From the NCBI RefSeq assembly GCF_001695835.1, contig NZ_MBSO01000025.1, positions 1 through 64,000 on the forward strand: 64,000 nucleotides of DNA, read 5' to 3'. This document shows, one piece after another, positions 52,903-62,426 of the stretch. The position numbers and the translations under genes were made by a program. The notes beneath the pieces were generated by a model. It worked only from the letters and a program-made list of their open reading frames with translations. It made no database searches and was not told the DNA's origin. Positions within the stretch are counted from its first letter, which is position 1. Every line of letters begins with the position of its first letter. The DNA is from Ensifer sp. LC11 (GTDB lineage: Bacteria; Pseudomonadota; Alphaproteobacteria; Rhizobiales; Rhizobiaceae).

Positions 52903-54527
52903 GCTTTGCGTCCTTCCGGCCGGCGGTTGTCGTCCGCCGTGCCGAGGATGGTGAAGATCAGGCAGAGAAGCCCGAGGAAGAGGGCGAGGCCGGCCGCATC
53001 AGCAGTTCGGTAGCTGCCCATGCGGCTGTAGAGCAGCCAGGGCAGGGTCACCATGTCCTGCGAGCCAAAGAGCGCAACGGCGCCGAGATCGCCGAGTGAC
53101 AGCGCCATGGCGAAGGAGAGCGCCATCAGCAGAGGCTTGCGAAGTGCCGGCAGGTCGATCCATCGCAGGCGATGGAAACCACGGATGCCGAGGCTTGCGG
53201 TCAGCCGGTCTGAGCGTGCCGCATGCGTGGCCATGGCCGGAGCCAGGATGCGATGGACGAAGGGCAGTGCCATCAGCGCATTGATCGCCACGACGATGAC
53301 GGGTGCAAAGCGCGCGACGTCGCCAAAGGGGCGCAGCAGCAGGAACCAGCCGGCCCCAAGCACGACAGGCGGCACCAGGAGGATCAGCGAGGTGCTGGCG
53401 CCGATGGCGCCGGCAAAGCCGCGGGCGGCTGGTCCGGTCTGCCGAGGCGAGACGACCGTTTTCGCCGCACGGATCATCGTGGCGGCCATGGTGACGGACG
53501 CGAGGGCGGAGGCCAGCGCAATCGCCGCACTCGTTACCAGCGCCCGGTGGACGTTCCCATCGCGCACGAGTTTCAGCAGATCGGCCTCCAGGCCGGAAAC
53601 GACGATGGCAACCAGGGGCGCGCCAAGGAAAAGCAGGGCAAGAGCGATCCACGCGCCGTCGGTGAGGCGCGCCGCCCAAGTGCTACCGTCGAAGCGGCGC
53701 ATGGTTCGGCCGCCGGTCATGCCCTCTTGCGGCTCGGTTGCCAGACGCCTGAGTATCAGGAGCAGGATGCCGGTCATTGCGATCTGCAGGCCCGACAGCG
53801 CGATGGCACGCGGCGGATCGAAGTCGAAGCGCAGCGCCTGGTAGATCGCCACCTCGATCGTGCTTGCGGCAGGGCCCCCGCCAAGCGTCAGCACGAGGGT
53901 GAAGCTGGTGGCGCAGAGCATGAAGACGAGGCCGGCAGCACCGGGCATCAGCCCGCGCAGGACGGGCCATTCGATGAAGCGGAACAGCGCATGAGACGGC
54001 ATGCCGAGATTGGCGGCCGAGCGCCAGTATTCCGCGGGGATGCGCTCTAGTCCGGCCAGGAACAGGCGTGCGGCAAGCGGCATGTTGAAGAAGACGTGGG
54101 CCAGAAGAATGCCGAACAGGCCGTAGATGCTGACCGGCTGTTGGAGGCCGAGCAGGCGCAGGCCCGAATTGAGGAAGCCCTGCCGTCCCCAGATCTCGAT
54201 CAGCCCGAGCGCGCCGACGAGAACCGGCAGGCCGAGCGGCAGCGCCATCAGTCGCAGCAGCCAGATGCGGCCGAAAAACCGCGGCCGCCGCGCCAGCGCC
54301 CGCGCCACGGGCATCGCGAAGAGTATCGACAACAGTGTCGAGAGCGTCGCCTGCAGCAGCGTGAAGCGGGTGACGCGCCAGATATAGGCGTCGAACAGGG
54401 TGCTGCCGTCCGTACCGCCGGTTTGGGCAAGCAAGGCGACGATCGCAAGCCCGACGAAAAGCAGGAATGCGCCGAGGCAAAGAGCCCCGGCGACAATGGT
54501 CATGCGGTTTTCGCGAAGAGCGAACAA
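52899..54527 (-). CDS. thiP: thiamine ABC transporter, permease
   Basis: A 542-residue permease with about twelve helices formed by two fused BPD_transp_1 units (EAA-like loops YWRSAANLGMPSHALFRFIE and ASLGIRGFHRLRWIDLPALR). The TTG at 54527 is chosen because TGAGG lies six bases upstream and it starts seven bases after thiB; an ATG at 54503 lacks a ribosome site. Fused two-unit permeases are the rule for ThiP. Confidence 0.94.
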   Translation of the reverse strand: MFALRENRMTIVAGALCLGAFLLFVGLAIVALLAQTGGTDGSTLFDAYIWRVTRFTLLQATLSTLLSILFAMPVARALARRPRFFGRIWLLRLMALPLGLPVLVGALGLIEIWGRQGFLNSGLRLLGLQQPVSIYGLFGILLAHVFFNMPLAARLFLAGLERIPAEYWRSAANLGMPSHALFRFIEWPVLRGLMPGAAGLVFMLCATSFTLVLTLGGGPAASTIEVAIYQALRFDFDPPRAIALSGLQIAMTGILLLILRRLATEPQEGMTGGRTMRRFDGSTWAARLTDGAWIALALLFLGAPLVAIVVSGLEADLLKLVRDGNVHRALVTSAAIALASALASVTMAATMIRAAKTVVSPRQTGPAARGFAGAIGASTSLILLVPPVVLGAGWFLLLRPFGDVARFAPVIVVAINALMALPFVHRILAPAMATHAARSDRLTASLGIRGFHRLRWIDLPALRKPLLMALSFAMALSLGDLGAVALFGSQDMVTLPWLLYSRMGSYRTADAAGLALFLGLLCLIFTILGTADDNRRPEGRKA

Positions 54528-54534
54528 TCCGGCC

Positions 54535-55563
54535 TCAGTTCTTGCTCATCGCGGCGAGCCACTCGTCGATCCAGGCCTTGCGGTTTTTCGCGACCTCTTC
54601 CGACGGCAGCAGGAAGGTGTTTTCCGGCTTGACGAGCTTGTTGAAGGCGTCGGGCAGCGGCTCCTTGGTGGCAGCGACCGGCATCATCCAGTTGGTGGTC
54701 GGGATGATCGACTGGAATTCAGCACCGGTCATGAAGGTGAGGAACTGCTTGGCCAGTTCCGGCTCCTTGGCATTCTTGGTCATGCCGGCCACTTCGATCT
54801 GGATGTAGTGGCCTTCGGAAAAGGCTGCAGCCTGATAACGCTCGGTATTCTCCGCGACCATGTGGTAGGCCGGCGAGGTGGTGTAGGAGAGCACCATCGG
54901 CGCTTCGCCCTTGGTGAAGAGGCCATAGGCTTCCGACCAGCCGGGGGTAACGGTGAGCACGCGATCCTTGAGCTTCGCCCAGGCAGCACCCGCCTCATCG
55001 CCATAGACGGCCTTGACCCAGAGCAGCAGGCCCAGGCCCGGCGTCGAGGTGCGCGGGTCCTCGATAACGATCTTCTGAGAGGCGTCGCCTTCGACGAGTT
55101 CCTTCAGGCTCTTCGGTGGTGTTTTCAGCGTTTCGGTGTCGTAGACGACGGCGAAATGGCCGTAGTCATAGGGAACGAAAGTGTCGTCGGAGAAGCTGCC
55201 GGGTACCGTGATACCGGCTGCTTCGATGCCGTGTGGCGCGAAGAAACCGGTTGCCTTGGCTTCGGCGACAAGATTGGTGTCGAGGCCGAGCACGATGTCG
55301 GCCTTCGAAGCCTCGCCTTCGAGCTTCAGCCGCGTCAAGAGTTCGACGCCGTCGGCGACACCGACATAGTTGACCTTGCATTCGCAGGTCTTTTCAAAGG
55401 CTTCGGCGACCTTGGCACCGGGGCCCCATTCGGTGATGAAGCTTTCGTAGGTATAGACGGTCAGCGTCTTGTCGGCAGCAGCGGCGGTGCCGGCGAAAAC
55501 AAGACTCGCGGACGCAGCAAGAGCTAGCCGGCTAAACAATTTGAGTTGCGATGAATTGGACAT
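54535..55563 (-). CDS. thiB: thiamine ABC transporter, substrate-binding protein
   Basis: A 342-residue periplasmic protein with a signal peptide ([20 protein letters not shown], cleavage after AAA near 29). [20 protein letters not shown] and [20 protein letters not shown] are ThiB hallmarks. AGAGAGG precedes the ATG at 55563. The gene follows a TPP riboswitch, so uptake is shut down when thiamine diphosphate is abundant. Confidence 0.95.
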   Translation of the reverse strand: MSNSSQLKLFSRLALAASASLVFAGTAAAADKTLTVYTYESFITEWGPGAKVAEAFEKTCECKVNYVGVADGVELLTRLKLEGEASKADIVLGLDTNLVAEAKATGFFAPHGIEAAGITVPGSFSDDTFVPYDYGHFAVVYDTETLKTPPKSLKELVEGDASQKIVIEDPRTSTPGLGLLLWVKAVYGDEAGAAWAKLKDRVLTVTPGWSEAYGLFTKGEAPMVLSYTTSPAYHMVAENTERYQAAAFSEGHYIQIEVAGMTKNAKEPELAKQFLTFMTGAEFQSIIPTTNWMMPVAATKEPLPDAFNKLVKPENTFLLPSEEVAKNRKAWIDEWLAAMSKN

Positions 55564-55620
55564 GAGCACCTCTCTCCCAAAGTTCGTTGTTGCACGGGAA
55601 AAGGGCGTATCGATCCGATC

Positions 55621-55723
55621 GCGTCTAATCCCTCCGCCGGTATGAGCCGGATCAGGTTCCGCGGGTTGGCGTTTCACGCCTCTCAGCCTCCGGCCGCCAT
55701 GCGGTCGGGAGGCACCCCGTTAG
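55621..55723 (-). ncRNA. TPP riboswitch (THI element) controlling thiBPQ
   Basis: Read on the minus strand the region contains, in order, GGGGTGCC, GGCTGAGA, AACCC, GAACCTGATC and ACCGGCGGAGGGATTAGA. These are the conserved sensor segments of the thiamine-pyrophosphate riboswitch. It ends about 58 bases before the thiB start, the usual distance for control of translation start. Confidence 0.95.
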
Positions 55724-55866
55724 AGCGGCAAGAGATTTACCGCTACGGGGGTTCGGTGGCAAGCGATGTTTGTGGCAAGTCGAGAGCGGCGCTTCGGTCA
55801 GGTCATTGGCCCGTGTTTGCGTAAGCCGCCAACTGCGCTACACAACTGCAGCGAGGAGGAAACGCC

Positions 55867-56352
55867 ATGCCAGATATGCTCGTTCGACTTTATGCCCTGC
55901 CGGCAGAGCCCCGGTCGCGGCTCGGCCCGGGCATCAGCATCCGCCGCGCCATGGCGCCGGAGCGCCGCCTCGTCGTCTCCTGGATCGAGAAGACCTTCGG
56001 GGTCGGCTGGGCAGGAGAGGCGGAAGCCGCCTTCTCGTCGACTCCGACACGCATGCACATTGCCGTGCATGACGAAAAGATCGTCGGCTTTGCCTGCCAC
56101 GACGTGACGGCGCTCGGTTTTTTCGGCCCGACTGGCGTCAATGAAGACATGCGCGGTCAGGGCATCGGCGAGGCGTTGCTGCTTGCGAGCCTGACGGCGA
56201 TGCGCGAGGCCGGCTACGGCTATGCGGTCATCGGCGGGGTCGGTCCGGCGAAATTTTATGAACGGGCGGCCGGAGCGATCGAGATTCCGGATTCGACCCC
56301 GGGCGTCTATGCCGGCATGCTGTTCCCGGAACCGGTGCCGGAAGGGCACTGA
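55867..56352 (+). CDS. GNAT-family N-acetyltransferase
   Basis: A 161-residue acetyltransferase. The acetyl-CoA-binding loop is GVNEDMRGQGIGEALLLASL (R/Q-x-x-G-x-G), followed by GYGYAVIGGVGPAKFYERAA. GAGGAGG lies before the ATG. Divergent from the thiamine uptake operon, but there is no sequence reason to tie it to thiamine. Substrate unknown. Confidence 0.88.
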   Translation: MPDMLVRLYALPAEPRSRLGPGISIRRAMAPERRLVVSWIEKTFGVGWAGEAEAAFSSTPTRMHIAVHDEKIVGFACHDVTALGFFGPTGVNEDMRGQGIGEALLLASLTAMREAGYGYAVIGGVGPAKFYERAAGAIEIPDSTPGVYAGMLFPEPVPEGH

Positions 56353-56436
56353 CGGCCTCGGCAAATTCTTTCGATCGGGGCGGTTGACGGTTTTCTTCGT
56401 TTTCCTTCCGCGGTCCTTTGCGCTATGGGCTTTGCC

Positions 56437-57087
56437 ATGGCTCAATCGACCTTCACCATTTTGCTTGGCGGCGCCCTTTCGGCGACCGACCGGCTGACCC
56501 GCCAGCTGAGCGCCAGCCGCTTCGTCGCGGCGGATGGCGGCATGCGCCATGCCCGTTTGCTCGGCGTCGTGCCTGACGTCTGGGTCGGCGATTTCGATTC
56601 GACCGAGGAGGCATTGCTTACCGAGTTTTCCGTCGTTCCGCGCGAGCCATATCCGGCCGCAAAAGCGGCGACGGATGGCGAGATCGCGGTCGAGGCGGCG
56701 CTTTCGCGCGGTGCGACCAATCTGATCTTTGCCGGCGCGCTTGGTGGCACGCGCAGCGACCACGCCTTCTTGCACCTGTTGCAGGCGGTAGCGCTTGCCG
56801 AGCGCGGGTTTTCGGTGCTGATGACTTCGGGCGAGGAGGAAGCCTATCCGCTGCTTGCCGGTACGCTTGAGCTCGATCTGCCGAAGGGTTGCCTCTTCTC
56901 GGTTCTGGGATTGACCGAGCTGACCGGCCTCTCGATCGTCAATGCGCGTTACCCGCTCGACGAATTCACCCTGCCGTTCGGCTCGTCCCGAACCGTTTCC
57001 AACGTTGCGGAGGGTCCCCTCCGCTTCACTCTCAAGAGCGGTCGCGCCATCGTGCTTGCCCGCCCCTATGATCTTTCCGGAGCCTGA
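56437..57087 (+). CDS. thiN: thiamine diphosphokinase
   Basis: A 216-residue thiamine pyrophosphokinase: VAADGGMRHARLLGVVPDVW, VGDFDSTEE (metal-binding aspartates), PAAKAATDGEIAVEAALSRG and GGTRSDHAFLHLL are the TPK motifs. It makes TPP from imported thiamine and so completes the salvage route begun by thiBPQ next door. Start could be ATG 56425 or ATG 56437; neither has a strong ribosome site. The ABC-F gene starts three bases after its stop. Confidence 0.9.
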   Translation: MAQSTFTILLGGALSATDRLTRQLSASRFVAADGGMRHARLLGVVPDVWVGDFDSTEEALLTEFSVVPREPYPAAKAATDGEIAVEAALSRGATNLIFAGALGGTRSDHAFLHLLQAVALAERGFSVLMTSGEEEAYPLLAGTLELDLPKGCLFSVLGLTELTGLSIVNARYPLDEFTLPFGSSRTVSNVAEGPLRFTLKSGRAIVLARPYDLSGA

Positions 57088-57090
57088 GCC

Positions 57091-58920
57091 TTGGCGCCCC
57101 CCATTCTGAAACTCGATGATATCTTCCTGACCTTCGGCGGTGCGCCACTGCTTGCCGGCGCCAATCTGCAAGTGGAGCCGGGTGACCGCATCTGCCTGGT
57201 CGGGCGTAACGGCTCGGGCAAGTCGACGCTGATGAAGATGGCGGCCGGTCTTGCGGAGGCACAGTCAGGCGAGGTGTTCCGCCATCCCTCCGCGACCATC
57301 CGCTATCTGCATCAGGCGCCTGATTTTGACGGCTACGACACGGTGCAGGCCTATGCAGAGGCCGGCCTTGGTCCGAGCGACGACCCCTATCGTGTCGCCT
57401 ATCTGTTGCAGCATCTGGGGCTAACAGGCGAAGAGGACCCGTCGCGGCTTTCGGGCGGCGAAGCGCGCCGGGCGGCGCTCGCCCGCGTCATGGCACCGGA
57501 ACCGGATATCCTGCTTCTGGACGAGCCGACCAACCATCTCGACCTGCCGACAATCGAGTGGTTGGAAGACGAGTTGACCCGCAGCCGTTCGGCGCTGGTG
57601 CTGATCTCGCACGACCGGCGCTTCCTGGAAAAGGTTTCGACGGCCACCGTCTGGCTCGATCGCGGCCAGTCCCGCCGGCTCGACCGCGGCTTTGGGCATT
57701 TCGAGGCCTGGCGTGACGAGGTGCTGGAGGCCGAAGAGCTGGAGCAGCACAAGCTTGGCAAGGCGATCGAGCGTGAGGAGCACTGGCTTCGCTATGGCGT
57801 GACCGCGCGGCGCAAACGCAACATGCGCCGCCTTGGCGAACTGCAGACCATGCGGGCGGCCCATCGCGGCCACAAGGGACCGCAGGGCACCGTGCAGGCG
57901 ACTGCCGCCGACGCCAAGGAGTCCGGCAAGCTGGTGATCGAGGCGGAAAAGATCAGCAAGGCCTATGGCGACCGCGTGATCGTGGCGCCTTTCTCGATCC
58001 GCGTGCATCGCGGCGACCGCATCGGCCTGGTCGGCCCGAACGGTGCCGGCAAGACGACGCTCCTCAAGATTTTGACGGGTCAGATCGAGCCGGACACGGG
58101 CACGGTCAAGCTCGGCACCAATCTCGAAATGGCGACGCTCGACCAGAAGCGTGAAGACCTCAATCTGGACGACACGCTGGCGCATTACCTGACCGACGGG
58201 CGCGGCGACAATCTGCTGGTCAACGGTGAGCAGCGCCACGTCACCGGCTATATGAAGGATTTCCTGTTCCAGCCCGAGCAGGCGCGCACGCCGATCCGCG
58301 AACTCTCAGGTGGCGAGCGTGCCCGGCTGATGCTGGCGCGCATCCTGGCGCGAGCAACCAATCTTCTGATCCTCGACGAACCAACCAACGACCTCGACAT
58401 CGAGACGCTCGATCTGCTGCAGGAGATCGTCGCCGGTTTTGCCGGAACGGTGATCCTCGTCAGCCACGATCGTGACTTCCTCGATCGCACCGTGACCTCG
58501 ACGATCGCGCCGGCAAACCCCGAGGAGCCGGATGGCCGCTGGATCGAGTATGCCGGCGGCTACTCCGACATGATGGCGCAGCGCAAGGGCGCGATCGAGG
58601 AGAAGCGCAGGGCCGAGAAGGCGGAGAAGGCCAAAGCGAGCGAAGCGGCGGCACCGGCCGCTGAGGCGCCGAAGGCGGCCAAGGGCAAGCTTTCCTACAA
58701 GCAGAAGTTCGCGCTTGAAAATTTGCCGAAGGAGATCGCCAAGGCAGAAGCGGAGGCTGCCAAGCGCGAAGAAAAGATGGCCGATCCCAATCTCTTCACA
58801 AAAGATCCAAATGCTTTTGCGAAGCTCGCGCAGGAATTGGAGAAGCTGCGCGCGGATCTCGCCCGCATGGAAGAGGAATGGCTGGAGCTCGAGATGTTGC
58901 GCGAGGAGCTCGAGGGCTAG
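57091..58920 (+). CDS. ABC-F family ATPase (Uup-like)
   Basis: A 609-residue cytoplasmic protein with two ABC domains and no membrane segments. Domain 1 has Walker A GRNGSGKSTLMKM and signature LSGGEARRAALARV; domain 2 has GPNGAGKTTLLKIL and LSGGERARLMLARI. The linker (about 225-285) and a C-terminal Ala/Lys-rich stretch plus coiled coil (about 500-609) resemble Uup, which acts on ribosomes or branched DNA. Start is TTG at 57091, preceded by GGAG inside the end of thiN. Confidence 0.9.
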   Translation: MAPPILKLDDIFLTFGGAPLLAGANLQVEPGDRICLVGRNGSGKSTLMKMAAGLAEAQSGEVFRHPSATIRYLHQAPDFDGYDTVQAYAEAGLGPSDDPYRVAYLLQHLGLTGEEDPSRLSGGEARRAALARVMAPEPDILLLDEPTNHLDLPTIEWLEDELTRSRSALVLISHDRRFLEKVSTATVWLDRGQSRRLDRGFGHFEAWRDEVLEAEELEQHKLGKAIEREEHWLRYGVTARRKRNMRRLGELQTMRAAHRGHKGPQGTVQATAADAKESGKLVIEAEKISKAYGDRVIVAPFSIRVHRGDRIGLVGPNGAGKTTLLKILTGQIEPDTGTVKLGTNLEMATLDQKREDLNLDDTLAHYLTDGRGDNLLVNGEQRHVTGYMKDFLFQPEQARTPIRELSGGERARLMLARILARATNLLILDEPTNDLDIETLDLLQEIVAGFAGTVILVSHDRDFLDRTVTSTIAPANPEEPDGRWIEYAGGYSDMMAQRKGAIEEKRRAEKAEKAKASEAAAPAAEAPKAAKGKLSYKQKFALENLPKEIAKAEAEAAKREEKMADPNLFTKDPNAFAKLAQELEKLRADLARMEEEWLELEMLREELEG

Positions 58921-58955
58921 ACGACAGCCATTGGTGAGTTGAACGGCATCAGAAG

Positions 58956-58980
58956 ATATGATAAGGAAAACTTATTATAT
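58956..58980. promoter_or_regulatory. candidate MarR operator/promoter
   Basis: ATATGATAAG-gaaaa-CTTATTATAT is an inverted repeat with ten-base arms and one mismatch in an AT-rich patch just before the marR start. Size and position are typical of autoregulated MarR sites. Confidence 0.6.
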
Positions 58981-58997
58981 CATTTGTGAATGATCCG

Positions 58998-59501
58998 ATG
59001 CCTTTCAAGCTTGAATCCGAAACCATTGGAATGCTGCTTACCGATGTCTCGCGCCTCTTGCGCGGGGCCTTCGACCGCAAGGTCAATGCCATGGACCTGG
59101 GCATCACGCCCGGCGAGGCACGCACGCTGATCCAGGTGGCGCTGACCGAGGGCATCAAGCAGGCCGAGATCGCTACCCGCATGGGCATCGAGCCGATGAC
59201 GCTTTCGGCCTATCTCGACCGGCTGGAGGCAACCGGGCTCGTCGCGCGCGTTCCGGATCCGGCGGATCGGCGCGCCAAGAACGTCGTCATCACCGAAAAG
59301 GCTGGTCCACTCCTTACCGAGTTGATGACCGGGCTTCGCGAAATGATGAATGCCTATACGGAAGGGCTCGACGCGGAAGCGCGCGCGCTTCTCTGCTCCA
59401 ACCTGCGCATTTTGCGCGACAATCTGCGCCAGCTCGATCCGTGCCTTGCCGGCAAGGAAGCAGGGGAGAAGACCGAAGACCGGGCCGGAGCCTTGCAATG
59501 A
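58998..59501 (+). CDS. MarR-family transcriptional regulator
   Basis: A regulator of about 167 residues with a winged helix (EGIKQAEIATRMGIEPMTLS, YLDRLEATGLVARVPDPADR wing). Start is ATG 58998 or GTG 58986, neither with a ribosome site, so a short or absent leader is possible. Its stop overlaps the MFS start (ATGA), and an inverted repeat lies directly upstream: the classic layout of a self-repressed efflux operon. Confidence 0.88.
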   Translation: MPFKLESETIGMLLTDVSRLLRGAFDRKVNAMDLGITPGEARTLIQVALTEGIKQAEIATRMGIEPMTLSAYLDRLEATGLVARVPDPADRRAKNVVITEKAGPLLTELMTGLREMMNAYTEGLDAEARALLCSNLRILRDNLRQLDPCLAGKEAGEKTEDRAGALQ

Positions 59502-60733
59502 CGCGTCGCATGAGCGAGCGGCGCACGAGCATCATCGGCGCCTTCCTGGTGGCGCTCGGTCCTGTTTCCATGGCGCTCTATACCCCGGCGATGCCGGAAC
59601 TGGTGCGGGCCTTCTCCTCCAGCGAAGCGGCGATCAAGATGACGCTGTCGCTCTATTTCGCCGGCTTCGCCTTTGCCCAGCTCGTCTCCGGCACGCTCTC
59701 CGACGTCATCGGCCGCCGCCGGGCGACGCTGATCTTCATGGCGATCTATCTCCTCGGCAGTCTGATGGCCGCCTTGGCGCCGTCGGTGGCGGTGCTGCTT
59801 GCCGGTCGCCTGGTGCAGGGCATCGGCGCCTCCGTCGGCATGACGGTGGCGCGCGCGATCGTGCGTGACCAGTTCACCGGAACCGAAGCCGCGCGCATCA
59901 TGAACATGATCGGCATGATGCTGGCGCTCGGGCCAGCCGTGTCGCCGACGCTCGGCGGCCTGGCGCTCGGTCTCTTCGGTTGGCAGTCGATCTTCTTCCT
60001 GATGGTCGGTTTTGCCGCCATGGCCTGTCTCACCGTGCAGTTCTTCATGGCCGAGACGGCCACGCCGGATCCGGCCAAAGGTCACCTGAAGCCGATCCTC
60101 GCCGCCTATCGCCGATTGGTAAGCGACAGCCGCTTCGTCTCCTCGACACTCGTCATCGGCGGGGCGGTCGGCGCGCTCTATGCCTGGGCGACGATGCTGC
60201 CCTTCGTGCTGATCAACGAGGTGGGCCTGACGCCGACCGAGTTCGGCGTCGGCATGCTGATGCAGTCCGGTCTGTTCTTTTCGGGAACGGTGGTGGTGCG
60301 TCTACTGATGCGGCGCTTCACGCCGCAGGCGCTCGTGCCGGCTGGCCTCGTCTTCATCGGCGCAGCCAGCCTCGTGCTTGCCTATACCATGCACGCGCTT
60401 TCCCCGAGTTTCCTCTCGGTCATGCTGCCGATCGGTATCTATGCCTTCGGTATCGCTTTCGTGATGCCCTATATGATGACGGCGGCGATGGCGCCCTTTC
60501 CTGATATCGCCGGCACGGCGTCCGCTGTCATGGGCTTCGTTCAGATGGGCTCAGGACTGCTCGGTGGGGCGATCGCCGCTGCGGTCGGAGCGCCGGTTCA
60601 GGCGCTCGGCACGATCATTCCGAGCTTCGGTCTCGTCTGTATCCTGAGCTATGTCTGGTATCGTCGGACGGTGCGGTTGCGGCCGCTGGCTGCTGCTGCA
60701 GCGGGTGCGTCGCTTGGTGAGGCGGCGGAGTAG
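59498..60733 (+). CDS. MFS multidrug transporter, Bcr/CflA family
   Basis: A 411-residue major facilitator with about twelve helices. LGPVSMALYTPAMPELVRAF in helix 1, GTLSDVIGRRRATLIF (motif A) and QGIGASVGMTVARAIVRDQF (motif C region) are Bcr/CflA markers. Translationally coupled to marR; substrate probably a drug-like compound that also binds MarR. Confidence 0.9.
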   Translation: MTRRMSERRTSIIGAFLVALGPVSMALYTPAMPELVRAFSSSEAAIKMTLSLYFAGFAFAQLVSGTLSDVIGRRRATLIFMAIYLLGSLMAALAPSVAVLLAGRLVQGIGASVGMTVARAIVRDQFTGTEAARIMNMIGMMLALGPAVSPTLGGLALGLFGWQSIFFLMVGFAAMACLTVQFFMAETATPDPAKGHLKPILAAYRRLVSDSRFVSSTLVIGGAVGALYAWATMLPFVLINEVGLTPTEFGVGMLMQSGLFFSGTVVVRLLMRRFTPQALVPAGLVFIGAASLVLAYTMHALSPSFLSVMLPIGIYAFGIAFVMPYMMTAAMAPFPDIAGTASAVMGFVQMGSGLLGGAIAAAVGAPVQALGTIIPSFGLVCILSYVWYRRTVRLRPLAAAAAGASLGEAAE

Positions 60734-60768
60734 CTAGTACCTCCGTCTACCTGACGCTGGCGTAGATA

Positions 60769-60960
60769 CCCCCCTCTGCCCTGCCGGGCATCTCCCCCAG
60801 GGGAGATCGAAAAGCGGCGATGTCCCGTTCCATCAACAAGCCGTCAACTGGGTGCGATTGTCGTGGCTGCGACAACTTGCGTGCCTTGGGAGTGTGGGGT
60901 GAGTGCTTCAGGCCAATCTCCCCCCTTGTGGGGGAGATGCCCGGCAGGGCAGAGGGGGGC
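60769..60960. repeat. intergenic repeat with 29-bp perfect inverted arms (copy B)
   Basis: Arm 60770-60798 is repeated inverted at 60930-60958 without mismatch (core CTGCCCTGCCGGGCATCTCC). Each arm is bounded inside by its own small hairpin, ATCTCCCC-aggggagat and ATCTCCCCCttgtGGGGGAGAT. The centre of about 130 bases has no gene. Architecture is as in the 63089-63295 element. Confidence 0.8.
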
Positions 60961-60985
60961 AATTCTCCTCCGCCATTCACGGATG

Positions 60986-61016
60986 AAAAAGCCGCGGCAG
61001 ATCGCTCCGCCGCGGC
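60986..61016 (-). terminator. Rho-independent terminator of argG
   Basis: On the minus strand GCCGCGG and CCGCGGC pair across a 12-base loop and are followed by TTTTT, about 22 bases after the argG stop. Confidence 0.8.
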
Positions 61017-61037
61017 CTCGCTTAGGCAGTCGTTATC

Positions 61038-62255
61038 TTAGCGGTTGCGCGCAGCCAGCGTGCGCAGGCGCAGCGCGTTGAGCTTGATGAAGCCTGCCGC
61101 GTCCTTCTGGTCGTAGGCGCCCTGGTCGTCCTCGAAGGTGACGAGCTTGTCGGAATAGAGCGACTTGGCGCTCTCGCGGCCGGTGACCATGACATTGCCC
61201 TTGTAGAGCTTCAGCGTCACTTCGCCCTCGACATGCTCCTGGCTCTTGTCGATCGCTGCCTGCAGCATTTCGCGCTCCGGCGAGAACCAGAAGCCGTAGT
61301 AGATCAGCTCGGCGTAACGCGGCATCAGCTCGTCCTTGAGGTGCGCAGCACCGCGGTCGAGCGTGATGCTCTCGATCGCGCGGTGAGCGGAGAGAAGGAT
61401 CGTACCGCCGGGGGTCTCGTAGACGCCGCGCGACTTCATGCCGACGAAGCGGTTCTCGACGAGATCGAGGCGACCGATGCCGTTGTCGCGGCCATAGTCG
61501 TTGAGCTTGGCAAGCAGGGTCGCCGGCGACAGGCGTACACCGTTGATCGAGACGGCGTCGCCGCGCTCGAAGCCGATCTTGATGACGGTTGCCTTGTCGG
61601 GAGCGGCTTCCGGCGAGATCGTGCGCATGTGCACGTATTCAGGCGCTTCCTGAGCCGGATCTTCGAGAACCTTGCCTTCGGAGGAGGAGTGCAGCAGGTT
61701 GGCGTCGACGGAGAAGGGCGCCTCGCCCTTCTTGTCCTTGGCGACCGGGATCTGGTGCTTCTCGGCAAATTCGAGCAGGTCGGTCCGGCTCTTGAACGAC
61801 CAGTCGCGCCACGGCGCGATGATCTTGATGTCGGGGTTGAGCGCATAGGCCGAGAGTTCGAAGCGAACCTGGTCGTTACCCTTGCCGGTCGCGCCATGGG
61901 CGATCGCGTCGGCGCCGGTCTTCTTGGCGATGTCGATCAGGTGCTTGGAGATCAGCGGCCGGGCGATCGAGGTGCCGAGCAGATAGACGCCTTCATAAAC
62001 GGCATTGGCGCGGAACATCGGGAAGACGAAATCCTTCACGAACTCCTCGCGGACGTCCTCGATGTAGATCTCCTTGATGCCGAGCATTTCGGCCTTCTTG
62101 CGCGCCGGCTCGAGCTCTTCGCCCTGGCCGAGGTCGGCGGTGAAGGTGACAACTTCCGCGCCGAGTTCGGTCTGCAGCCACTTCAGGATGATCGAGGTGT
62201 CGAGACCGCCCGAATAGGCGAGAACGACCTTTTTCACGTCTTTATGCGATGCCAT
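61038..62255 (-). CDS. argG: argininosuccinate synthase
   Basis: A 405-residue enzyme joining citrulline and aspartate with ATP in arginine synthesis. The N-terminal pyrophosphatase loop is [38 protein letters not shown] and [20 protein letters not shown] are further family blocks. The ATG at 62255 matches the conserved N-terminus ([16 protein letters not shown]). A single gene with its own terminator. Confidence 0.97.
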   Translation of the reverse strand: MASHKDVKKVVLAYSGGLDTSIILKWLQTELGAEVVTFTADLGQGEELEPARKKAEMLGIKEIYIEDVREEFVKDFVFPMFRANAVYEGVYLLGTSIARPLISKHLIDIAKKTGADAIAHGATGKGNDQVRFELSAYALNPDIKIIAPWRDWSFKSRTDLLEFAEKHQIPVAKDKKGEAPFSVDANLLHSSSEGKVLEDPAQEAPEYVHMRTISPEAAPDKATVIKIGFERGDAVSINGVRLSPATLLAKLNDYGRDNGIGRLDLVENRFVGMKSRGVYETPGGTILLSAHRAIESITLDRGAAHLKDELMPRYAELIYYGFWFSPEREMLQAAIDKSQEHVEGEVTLKLYKGNVMVTGRESAKSLYSDKLVTFEDDQGAYDQKDAAGFIKLNALRLRTLAARNR

Positions 62256-62426
62256 GGTTTCCGTCCGTCTGGTCTTGGGGAGGGCGGCGATGCCGCGTGC
62301 AAATCTGCGGCACTTTAGCCAGAACCTGCGGCGATACAAGCACTAGAACGCCTGATGACGCGAATCCGCTGGCAAAAGCGCGGGCTCGGCATTACTGGAG
62401 GCGACCCTGCCCCGAGGAGACCGACG

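Noticed and set aside
61233-62318. 361-codon plus-strand frame opposite argG
   Set aside because: Antisense shadow; argG motifs are complete on the minus strand.
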